Source: Paenibacillus sinopodophylli
GTDB lineage: Bacteria; Bacillota; Bacilli; Paenibacillales; Paenibacillaceae
DNA length: 64,000 bases
Reading direction: 5' to 3'
NCBI RefSeq assembly: GCF_005930355.1
Contig: NZ_VDBO01000005.1
Span: 124,001-188,000 of the forward strand
Within the stretch, counting starts at the first letter, position 1. Each line of letters begins with the position of its first letter. Of the stretch, positions 16,645 to 24,208 are shown in pieces. A model generated the notes under the pieces. The model saw only the letters and a program-made list of their open reading frames with translations. It did no database searches and had not been told where the DNA came from. A program made the translations under genes and the position numbers.

Positions 16645-17826
16645 ATGAAAATACCCATTAGAATTGTGGTTGGTTTAATTGTTTTGTTTGCGTTAGGGGT
16701 TGGTTTATTAGCCTTTCTAAATAGGCCGATATCGAAAGAGGCTGTAAATGAAAAGCTGGAGCAGCACCTAACCAAAATTGTTGAAAAAAATGATTCGCTA
16801 TCAAGTGCATTATTGACGATTTACTCTAATCAAACGGGGTACTTGGGACAATTTGCAGTAGGCATTAAAAATCAGGTCTCGGATCAGCCTGTCCAAATCG
16901 ATAGTCAATATCATGCAGCCAGTGTCGGTAAAACGATGCTTGCTGCGATCTATGGCCTGTTAGTAGACGAAGGTAAACTCAGCTTTGATGATAAAATCAA
17001 TACATGGCTGGACGCTCAAATTTTGAAAGGATTATTTGTAGTAAACGGTACGGATTACAGCGACCAGGTAACAATAAGAAACTTGCTGAGTCATACATCA
17101 GGAGTGGGCGATTATTTCGCAGGTCCAGTGAAACATGGGAAATCGATATTGGAGATAATGGCTTCAACTCCAGACCGTTCATTCACTCCTCAAGAACTGA
17201 TTTCATTTACCAGGGATAATCAGGAGCCTGTAGGACTGCCAGGGGAAACCTTTTACTATTCGGATACGGGTTATATATTGCTTGGACTCATTCTGGAATC
17301 GCTAGAGGGTAAGCCTTACTCCGAGATTTTAGAGAAGAAACTATTTGAGCCACTAGGCATGAACGACAGCTATTTAATGTTCGATCAGGATGAGCCTGCT
17401 GATATTGTTGGGATCTATGTGAATGGTATGGACTATAGCAACAAAAATGCATTATCGATTGACTGGTCAGGCGGTGGTGTCGTTACTACTATGGATGATC
17501 TGCTAACCTTTATGAAAGCTTTGGAACACGGGGCTCTGCTGTCTGATGAAGTGTATAGACAGATGACTGACTTTAGCGGGCGCTATGACAAGGGAATCTA
17601 TTACGGCATGGGGATGATGTATTTTGACTTTAGTGAGCTGTCATTCCTGCTAGGCTCTATGACAGATGTATATGGCGGTGTTGGATCAACGGGGACGTAT
17701 GTGTTATATGACAAGAAAAAGGATACCTATTTTATCGCGAATTTCGGATCGCTTGATTTTGCGGAAAAAGGGATAGAAGAATTAGTAAAAATAAGGATGA
17801 TTTATGATAGGATGATAGTAGAATAA
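16645..17826 (+). CDS. Membrane-anchored serine hydrolase, class C beta-lactamase family
   Basis: This belongs to the beta-lactamase/penicillin-binding-protein-like serine hydrolases (often esterases or D-amino-acid peptidases). Residues 5-26 are a hydrophobic anchor or signal segment. The nucleophile motif S93-V-G-K96 (AASVGKTMLAA) and the second motif YSDTGY near residue 207 are visible; YSD replaces the more usual YSN. A late HxG-like triad motif is less clear, with GGVGSTGTYV near residue 360. The ATG at 16645 is preferred because AAAGGTGG lies about 6 nt upstream; earlier in-frame ATGs lack this. The substrate is unknown. It is followed after 30 bp by the LytTR regulator, with which it may be co-transcribed. 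Confidence 0.85.
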   Translation: MKIPIRIVVGLIVLFALGVGLLAFLNRPISKEAVNEKLEQHLTKIVEKNDSLSSALLTIYSNQTGYLGQFAVGIKNQVSDQPVQIDSQYHAASVGKTMLAAIYGLLVDEGKLSFDDKINTWLDAQILKGLFVVNGTDYSDQVTIRNLLSHTSGVGDYFAGPVKHGKSILEIMASTPDRSFTPQELISFTRDNQEPVGLPGETFYYSDTGYILLGLILESLEGKPYSEILEKKLFEPLGMNDSYLMFDQDEPADIVGIYVNGMDYSNKNALSIDWSGGGVVTTMDDLLTFMKALEHGALLSDEVYRQMTDFSGRYDKGIYYGMGMMYFDFSELSFLLGSMTDVYGGVGSTGTYVLYDKKKDTYFIANFGSLDFAEKGIEELVKIRMIYDRMIVE

Positions 17827-17856
17827 ACAATACACTAGGTGTTATTAGGAGATATG

Positions 17857-18396
17857 ATGGTTCAATTACTGTGTTCACACAAAGTGTATGAGAAATTGAA
17901 ACAAGAGTTATCCAAATATCAAATCGAAGTTGAACCAGACGGTGAATGGGTGCTCGTTGAACATGGATATGACATACCACACGGCAAGCTTAGTGTTGTA
18001 TTCGATGCGATTGATTACATGGATGTAGTCAAGCTATTGGTCTCTGGCGTTCGAGAAGATATACATCTGGCGAATACTTTTACAGGGTTAAGTGAAAACA
18101 AGTTTGCCGTTATGGAGCCGAGGGATGTTTTGTATCTAGAAGCAGGTATAGAAGGAATTACGGCATATACGAAGTCAAACCACTATAGTATCAAAGAAAC
18201 CTTACAGTATTATGAGAACATTTGGGCAGCGAAAGGGTTTATACGAATCAATAAATCACAGATCGTTAATTTGCTGCATGTGAAAGAGATTATTCCTTGG
18301 TTTAACTCCAGATATGTACTGAGAATGGATAACCAGGCAGAGCTGGAAGTATCCAAAATGTTCTCGAAAAAGCTTAGGAATACACTCAAAATGTAG
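17857..18396 (+). CDS. LytTR-type DNA-binding regulator
   Basis: The C-terminal 100 residues are a LytTR domain (PRDVLYLEAGIEGITAYTKSNHYSIKETL ... FIRINKSQIVNL ... VLRMDNQAELEVSKMF), which binds direct repeats in promoters. The N-terminal 80 residues do not look like a response-regulator receiver domain and lack the phosphorylation Asp context. AGGAG lies 5 nt before the ATG at 17857; an ATG one codon earlier is also possible. The adjacent DUF3021 membrane-protein gene is a common partner in such LytTR regulatory systems, where the membrane protein restrains the regulator. That pairing, rather than a histidine kinase, is the likely control. Confidence 0.88.
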   Translation: MVQLLCSHKVYEKLKQELSKYQIEVEPDGEWVLVEHGYDIPHGKLSVVFDAIDYMDVVKLLVSGVREDIHLANTFTGLSENKFAVMEPRDVLYLEAGIEGITAYTKSNHYSIKETLQYYENIWAAKGFIRINKSQIVNLLHVKEIIPWFNSRYVLRMDNQAELEVSKMFSKKLRNTLKM

Positions 18397-18406
18397 GAGA
18401 GCCGCA

Positions 18407-18838
18407 ATGGAAACGATTCATTTTGAAAATATAATAAAATCATTTTTTCTCGGTATTTTTATGGGCATTGTACTGCAGTTCTATGATCATGCGGATATGC
18501 TCATCGGCTATAAAGTGTTAACGGTATTAGCCAGCGGAAGCATAGGTTTCATTATAGGCCTCCTAACTGAATGGCTAACGGCCATACTTCCGCTTAGTAT
18601 GGCGAATGCGAGGATGTACTTCTTTATCAACAACCTAATTGCATTATTGGTAACTACATGCATTATGGCATCCTTATTATGGATAACAAGCAGTGATATA
18701 GAAAACAAGCAGTCCTTTGTGCCAACCCTATCCATTGTGCTTGGTATCATATGTATAGCGAATCTATTCGATTATATGATGTATCGGCGAGCACAAAATA
18801 AATTGAAAACATTGAAGGCATTTCTAAAAGATAAATAA
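18407..18838 (+). CDS. DUF3021-family membrane protein
   Basis: This 143-residue protein has four predicted membrane segments (about residues 10-25, 36-56, 67-90 and 107-125) and a basic C-terminus, matching DUF3021 proteins in length and layout. It starts 10 nt after the LytTR gene with GGAGAG as ribosome binding site. In known LytTR regulatory systems the partner membrane protein inhibits the regulator; that role is inferred here from the gene pair only. Confidence 0.75.
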   Translation: METIHFENIIKSFFLGIFMGIVLQFYDHADMLIGYKVLTVLASGSIGFIIGLLTEWLTAILPLSMANARMYFFINNLIALLVTTCIMASLLWITSSDIENKQSFVPTLSIVLGIICIANLFDYMMYRRAQNKLKTLKAFLKDK

Positions 18839-18896
18839 GCGATGGGCCTAAATGGTATGAGGTTATTTGTAATATGATGTTATTGGGCACAGAAGG

Positions 18897-18923
18897 AGGA
18901 GGAGCACATTCTTTGCTCCTCCT
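18897..18923. terminator. Hairpin between convergent genes
   Basis: A perfect 10-bp stem AGGAGGAGCA/TGCTCCTCCT with a 7-nt loop lies between the DUF3021 and SMI1/KNR4 genes. T runs are weak on both sides. Confidence 0.5.
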
Positions 18924-18937
18924 GCAACTACTTATGT

Positions 18938-20320
18938 CTATGCAGTATCCGCCTCTGCTATAAGCTTTGCGATTACCGCACTGCGTGCCTCCTCCGTGAA
19001 GCGGATTGCGCCGTTCTCCTGAATGATAAGGCCTTCATTGATTCGTTTATCAAGCCAATCGCTGATGAAGCCGGGAGCGTACCCGTTTTGACCAAATTCA
19101 CCGCCAAAAGCGATAATTTGGCTATAAGTATCCAGATACTGCTGACGGCTGGTAGCTGGGTAAGCACCCACGTACAGCCAGAACTGCACATCGTACATGA
19201 GATGAGAGAGCTCATCCGCATGAAAAGAGAAATGGCCTTTTTCTTTAACAATCCGGTTACAGACGCTGCGTATTTTGGACTCAAGCTCTTCTACCTCAGA
19301 GGCTTGAGCGGCACATAGCTCTGCGAGCAGAGGAGAGAATTTCCCATCTGTTACTTTAAGCAGATCGTCCTCTTTAACTTCCTCAGAAGTGTCGTATTCC
19401 TCGTCACTTACTAGTCCGCGAAAAAACGTCTCGAAGTCTGGAGCTAGGAATGTAATTTCATAATCATCCTCTTGATCGACATGGATAACTTCAGGTTCAC
19501 CGTTCTTCCCGCAGTGCCGATAATCCAGCATTACAACGTCATGTCCTGCCGAGGGGCAATCACAGATCACCACGCCAATATCCGGATAGCCCCACTCTTC
19601 AATCATAAATGGGCTGCCGAGATCTCCACAAATCGAGTAGCTTTTGTCACGTCCGATTCCCATAATCCCCGTAATGGCGATATGATCCTCAGCCCACGAG
19701 GTAGCTTCATCTGTCGGAAAGGAAGTATGGTGGGGGATGCCTCCATTCTGATGCTTCATCAGTGCAATATAGCTTGCTGGTAGCCTATAGCCGAGCTCTT
19801 CTTCTACAGAAGCAATCAGCTCATTCGTAGGCGGAGCGGAGACATACTGTTCTCTAGCATAGGAACTATCTTCCCAGAAACGATTGAGATCCATGCCTTC
19901 AAAAGGAGCCGTTCCCGAGTCTTGTTGCTGCTTGCTACGTGCACGCCGCGCTTGGCTCTTTTGTTGTTTTTGCCACTTGCTTCGGCTCCAGTCCAGCAAT
20001 CGGGCTGCATGCTGATCGTCAGGATCGAGCTCTGATGCGGTGCTCAGCACATCAATCGCTTCCTCATACCGCTTCATATAATAATAGGAATAGCCTACGC
20101 GAAAATGCCATAATGAATCATTTTTTCCCTGCGTGGCAATGGAAGCGAACTGTTCCAGCGCTTCTTCATACAGTCCTAGATTGTTAAACGCCCGGCCCAT
20201 GCTGTTGATTATGTCGTAATCCCTGTCTGCTGGAGTCATTTTCATAAGAGTGTCTATGATCTGCTGGTGCTCGCTATCCTCATGCCATTGCATGATTTGG
20301 GTTTTTAGCTCTTGTTCCAT
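18938..20320 (-). CDS. TPR-repeat protein with SMI1/KNR4 domain
   Basis: Residues about 1-115 are tetratricopeptide repeats (for example LWHFRVGYSYYYMKRYEEAI). A charged Gln/Arg/Lys linker follows (about 117-133). Residues about 165-310 form an SMI1/KNR4 domain, with ASVEEELGYRLPASYIALMK, the conserved QNGG and a VVICDCPSAGHDVVMLDY strand pair. The C-terminal 130 residues are helical and unrecognised. SMI1/KNR4 proteins are often immunity proteins against contact-dependent toxins, but no toxin gene is adjacent and long TPR-containing members may have housekeeping roles. It appears to be a single-gene unit. Confidence 0.85.
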   Translation of the reverse strand: MEQELKTQIMQWHEDSEHQQIIDTLMKMTPADRDYDIINSMGRAFNNLGLYEEALEQFASIATQGKNDSLWHFRVGYSYYYMKRYEEAIDVLSTASELDPDDQHAARLLDWSRSKWQKQQKSQARRARSKQQQDSGTAPFEGMDLNRFWEDSSYAREQYVSAPPTNELIASVEEELGYRLPASYIALMKHQNGGIPHHTSFPTDEATSWAEDHIAITGIMGIGRDKSYSICGDLGSPFMIEEWGYPDIGVVICDCPSAGHDVVMLDYRHCGKNGEPEVIHVDQEDDYEITFLAPDFETFFRGLVSDEEYDTSEEVKEDDLLKVTDGKFSPLLAELCAAQASEVEELESKIRSVCNRIVKEKGHFSFHADELSHLMYDVQFWLYVGAYPATSRQQYLDTYSQIIAFGGEFGQNGYAPGFISDWLDKRINEGLIIQENGAIRFTEEARSAVIAKLIAEADTA

Positions 20321-20600
20321 CGTTGCCGTCTACCTCCCAAGTGAAAATATGATTTTCTCTATTTTATCAAATAGGAGACTGTGAATGGAAATTGGTGCTA
20401 GAGAGGATAATTATACGTGCAACTGAAGGGAACCGCAGCTAGGAGTGGTTTCTTAGGTGAATGTTCTTATTACTTATTTTCAGAGAAAAGGTATCTTTTA
20501 TCGAAACTTGAATACACTATTAAAGGATTCGAAATGTTCTATTTATTCCTTTTGTTCTTTGTGGATAGATGGTAAGATGGAGGTGAGGAGGGTGATTATT

Positions 20601-21110
20601 ATGCCTAGTGTACTGAGTTACGTTACACTGCCAGATGCTACTGAACGCACATTTATTAGTAAAGATGCGCGAAAATTAGCTAAAATAAGGCTGCTTCAAC
20701 GCGCACTTGAGATAGAGGCTACAATCGCTGCACGAGGACTTACTGATACGGATATTAAAGACATTGAGGATGCTATTCAAGCACTCGATGTAGAACCTTT
20801 GATTGAAAGAGATGAGGCGGTACATCCAATTCCTGAGTTCTTAACGGTTCGTGATGTGAGTTTGATAACGGGACTTGCACCGCAAGTTGTTCGTAGACAT
20901 CTTCAAAATAAAAAGTATGAAGGTTTTCAAAATGCTGGAGAAAATACGACATGGCACGTTTACTCAACTCAATTCTTAACTCACCCTAACTGGCAGAAGT
21001 TTCTGAAGGAGAAAGACAAAGGGTTCGAAAACTCTAAGCAAGTTGCTAACCTTGCGCTAGAACTCTTGGAACTTGAACCATCAACTGAAGCAAATGACGT
21101 TGCTAAGTAA
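20601..21110 (+). CDS. Helix-turn-helix antitoxin-like protein of a PIN-domain pair
   Basis: The start is set at ATG 20601, 9 nt after AGGAGGGTGA; the open frame upstream lacks a ribosome binding site. The N-terminal 70 residues are helical. Residues about 75-125 look like an excisionase/MerR-type helix-turn-helix (LTVRDVSLITGLAPQVVRRH then ENTTWHVYSTQFL). The gene ends 17 nt before the PIN-domain gene. This is the layout of a type II toxin-antitoxin operon in which the DNA-binding antitoxin represses its own promoter. The antitoxin role is inferred from context. Confidence 0.7.
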   Translation: MPSVLSYVTLPDATERTFISKDARKLAKIRLLQRALEIEATIAARGLTDTDIKDIEDAIQALDVEPLIERDEAVHPIPEFLTVRDVSLITGLAPQVVRRHLQNKKYEGFQNAGENTTWHVYSTQFLTHPNWQKFLKEKDKGFENSKQVANLALELLELEPSTEANDVAK

Positions 21111-21127
21111 GGAGAGATAGGGATTAG

Positions 21128-21730
21128 ATGTCAGAGCCATTCGTCTTTATGCCGGACACAAATATGTTTCGTGATTTTGTAAACGGCAACGCTAATCAAG
21201 CAAATTTAAAACAGGCGGCTCACGATTTCTGGACTAGTACCAGTAGATTAGCCGCCATTAATCAAGCTGAAATTAAAATACCAAAAGAGGTAGAGGTTGA
21301 GCTAAAGGTTCAAATGCATACGTTCACCTCGGAACAGCATAAGAACATAATTACACAAATTTTGAATCAAAATGTCATCGTTGATTTTCCTTTACCTATA
21401 GATTTAGAACGCGAATTACGCGAGTTTACAAATTACCTCCGGGATAATAATAATTTTAACCAATCCGTTATACGTCATCCTAATTATGGTTTGAACTATC
21501 TGCAGGCATCCGATGCACGAATTCTTGTAACCGCTTATAAGTATGATGGCATATTAGTGACTCATAACATAAAAGATTTTCTCATCTACGATTTATTGTT
21601 TGAATCCACGGAAGACAAATTGTACGACTATGTGAATAAGCGTTTCGTCAAAGTTCCTACTGATGGAAGAACATTAATTGAGCAAAATATCTGGTTTCAA
21701 AAATTGAAGCAAGATTTGATTAACTTGTAA
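21128..21730 (+). CDS. PIN-domain ribonuclease-like toxin
   Basis: PIN domains are metal-dependent ribonucleases built on three or four acidic residues. Here FVFMPDTNMFRDF gives the first Asp, a Glu cluster around IPKEVEVEL the second, ASDARILVTAY the third and THNIKDFL the last, in the expected order over 200 residues. The upstream helix-turn-helix gene is the likely antitoxin. The ATG follows GGAGAG by about 7 nt. A perfect hairpin terminator starts 4 nt after the stop. RNA cleavage is inferred from the fold. Confidence 0.8.
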   Translation: MSEPFVFMPDTNMFRDFVNGNANQANLKQAAHDFWTSTSRLAAINQAEIKIPKEVEVELKVQMHTFTSEQHKNIITQILNQNVIVDFPLPIDLERELREFTNYLRDNNNFNQSVIRHPNYGLNYLQASDARILVTAYKYDGILVTHNIKDFLIYDLLFESTEDKLYDYVNKRFVKVPTDGRTLIEQNIWFQKLKQDLINL

Positions 21731-21733
21731 ACA

Positions 21734-21757
21734 AAAAGTTGCCATATGGCGACTTTT
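21734..21757 (+). terminator. Terminator of the PIN toxin-antitoxin unit
   Basis: A 24-nt hairpin AAAAGTTGCC...GGCGACTTTT, fully paired apart from one T.G wobble, begins just after the PIN stop codon. Confidence 0.75.
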
Positions 21758-21976
21758 ATGGTTTAGATGGAGTCATGAATCTGCTTCTCTAATGTCCTTT
21801 TATAATGCGACTGCAACTACATTAAGGTAAACCGCGTCATAAGTAAGAGTGAGTTTTCTGGTAGGGTGCTTTATGGCGCAAGCTTGCTTTTATCAAGGAG
21901 ATTGCTGAAGAGATCTGGCAGTAATTGCGCGGGATTATCATGCAGGTTGGTAAGTGCAATATAGGAAAACAATAAG

Positions 21977-21999
21977 GAGCTGCTGCGGCAGCTCTTTTT
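21977..21999 (+). terminator. Isolated terminator without an upstream gene
   Basis: GAGCTGC, loop TGCG, GCAGCTC, then TTTTTATTT. It lies about 245 bp after the PIN gene, and the intervening sequence has no recognisable gene, so it may mark a short RNA or a lost gene. Confidence 0.7.
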
Positions 22000-22138
22000 A
22001 TTTGTTAGCAGGAGTCGTCTTTTGTATAAACGTGTTATATTACGCCTTGCACGCCCTTAGTAGCTTATACTATATTAAAAAGAAATATGATAAGCTAGCT
22101 TTCTGTATTTTACGACAAAACCTAAAGGAATTTATATC

Positions 22139-23902
22139 ATGAATGCTACAGTTGAGCTTGTCTTAATGATCGCTTCCTTAATGATGACGGGTATCATTTT
22201 ATACTTTGTATACGGGTTTAGAAAAGAGCGTGGAATAAGCTATCTCATTGGATTAATTGTGTGCCGGATGATCTACTCAAGTAGTATCATTCTAGAGAAA
22301 AGCAGCTTTTTGTTAGTCGAAAAGTTGTTTTTCCGCAATATTCAAAATACGGCGCTTAATTTAATCGTGCCTTTTTTCATCCTGTTTGTTTATCAGCTAA
22401 TTGGCAGTGACAAGTTATTAAAGCTACGATGGAAGATTATGCTGTTCGCGATATTTGCGCTCTGGTCGCTGCAGTCATGGTTAGATCCCCAGCTTCATAT
22501 GATATATCGCACAATCGAGCTCGACAACGGGCATTTATTCACAACGAGAACTGTTTATTCCATCATGTTCGGTGTTATTTGTTATTGTATTTTGATTCTG
22601 TGCATGTACTCTCTATTTAAATACATAAGGAATATTCGTAATGATTTCCGTACACCTGGGATGTGGGTTTTGTTTCTGAGCTCATTTCCCATCTTTCTTG
22701 AGATTATGAAATTGATGAAACATGAGTGGTCGCCTTGGCTGCTTCCGTTGTCAGTTTATTGTGGATTCTCGGGTACATTGATGCTGGTGATTATGCTGCG
22801 AATTAAGTTTTTCTCTACGGTGCCGATTGCTAGGAATATTGTGCTCGATACCATTCAGGAAAGTATTGTGATAGCCAATGCTTCGGGTAAGATTATTGAT
22901 AGTAATAAGCAGGCTTCGAAATGGTTCGAAGAGATGGGTCATACAGCTATTGATAACCGCAATATAGCGGAGCTATTAGAGCCGTGGCCAGAATGGCAGG
23001 AGCTGTGTAAGTCTATGCAACAAGGACGCGTAGAAATCGATACTTGGCTGGATGGGAAAAGAAAAATATACAGCGTGAACGTATATCCATTACGAATACT
23101 GCGGAAGCAGAAGCAGGGCAGTATATCCCTTATCGTTGATATTACGGAGAAAGAAAATCATCTGGAACAGATTGCAAAGCTCAACCAGTTTAAGGATCAG
23201 TTGTTTACGATCGTGTCTCATGATATTCGGAGTCCGCTGGCGCTGCAATTTCAACTCGTAGAATTATTAGAAGAAGACAGAGATCGCTTCGATCCCGATC
23301 ATCAGGAAATTATTGAGAAGCTAGGTGACCAGATCCGTAATACAATGGGAATGGCAAATAATCTATTAGAGTGGTTCCGCAGCCAGCGGGATGATATGGC
23401 GCTTAAGCCTCAACTGCTGGACTTGACTGATGTTGTTGAGGATTGCTGTCATATGCTGCTTATTAGCAGCCATGCTAAACATATAAAGATGCATCACACG
23501 GTTGCTTCAGGCACTCAAGTGTATGCTGACCGAGAAGCACTTGGCTTAATAATTCGTAATTTGTTATCCAACGCTATTAAGTTTACAGGACAGGGCGGGG
23601 AGGTTCGTGTACAGGCTCAGCTATCAGGGGATATGGTTATTATATCTATACATGATAACGGAGTAGGTATGGAGGAGATGCTGCTTCGTGAGCTATTTGC
23701 TGAGAAGCCCCTTAACTCGTCGGCAGGTACCTTGGGAGAGAAGGGGGCAGGACTTGGGCTGCTTGTAAGCCAGCAGTTCATAGAACTAAGCGGCGGGAGA
23801 TTATGGGCGGAGAGCATTGCAGGACAAGGAAGTGTGTTTCATTTCACTATTAGAGGTGTGGATTTTCCGCAGTTAAAAGAGGACCTTCACGACAATGAAT
23901 AG
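22139..23902 (+). CDS. Orphan sensor histidine kinase with 7TM-like N-terminus and PAS domain
   Basis: Residues about 1-225 hold six to seven membrane segments in the style of the histidine-kinase N-terminal 7TM domain. A PAS domain follows (about 235-335: VLDTIQESIVIANASGKIID). HisKA has its phosphorylated His in FTIVSHDIRSPLAL (about residue 362). The HATPase domain has LLSNAIKFTGQGGEV, HDNGVGM and GAGLGLLVSQQFIEL. AAAGGAA lies 8 nt upstream of the ATG. There is no response regulator on either side, so its partner must be elsewhere. The next gene is an SLH surface protein, about 300 bp away with its own promoter. Confidence 0.9.
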   Translation: MNATVELVLMIASLMMTGIILYFVYGFRKERGISYLIGLIVCRMIYSSSIILEKSSFLLVEKLFFRNIQNTALNLIVPFFILFVYQLIGSDKLLKLRWKIMLFAIFALWSLQSWLDPQLHMIYRTIELDNGHLFTTRTVYSIMFGVICYCILILCMYSLFKYIRNIRNDFRTPGMWVLFLSSFPIFLEIMKLMKHEWSPWLLPLSVYCGFSGTLMLVIMLRIKFFSTVPIARNIVLDTIQESIVIANASGKIIDSNKQASKWFEEMGHTAIDNRNIAELLEPWPEWQELCKSMQQGRVEIDTWLDGKRKIYSVNVYPLRILRKQKQGSISLIVDITEKENHLEQIAKLNQFKDQLFTIVSHDIRSPLALQFQLVELLEEDRDRFDPDHQEIIEKLGDQIRNTMGMANNLLEWFRSQRDDMALKPQLLDLTDVVEDCCHMLLISSHAKHIKMHHTVASGTQVYADREALGLIIRNLLSNAIKFTGQGGEVRVQAQLSGDMVIISIHDNGVGMEEMLLRELFAEKPLNSSAGTLGEKGAGLGLLVSQQFIELSGGRLWAESIAGQGSVFHFTIRGVDFPQLKEDLHDNE

Positions 23903-24111
23903 AAACAATATTGCACTAAAGGCCTGGATGGTTGAGACGTGGGCAAGCGATCAAGGCTGCTAGAGAATTGCATTTGCTGGATGAATAGATCGACGATAAA
24001 GTGAAATTGCAAAAGTCGGTTGGCGCAAACCTGATCCAGCTTTTTTTTGCTTTTCTACTACGTTAGTTGAGTTTTTTTACTTTTTGAGCTATTTATAGGT
24101 TCAGCAGTTAT

Positions 24112-24140
24112 TTGTTTGTTTTTATCAATAATTGTATAAA
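24112..24140 (+). promoter_or_regulatory. Candidate sigma-A promoter for the SLH/YDG protein
   Basis: TTGTTT and TATAAA are separated by 17 nt, about 70 bp before the start codon. The rest of the 306-bp gap (23903-24208) holds a T-rich tract near 24040 that may end the kinase transcript. Confidence 0.4.
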
Positions 24141-24208
24141 AATGTAGTTTTGTGTGGTAGGGTGTAAGAAGTATTGTTTTGTAATCATATTGAGGGGGAA
24201 TTAATTCA

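Noticed and set aside
14790-21839. Short shared sequence TTATGACGCGGTTT at about 14790 and inverted at about 21826, considered as ends of a mobile element
   Set aside because: A 14-bp match is expected by chance in 64 kb, there is no target-site duplication and no transposase between the copies.
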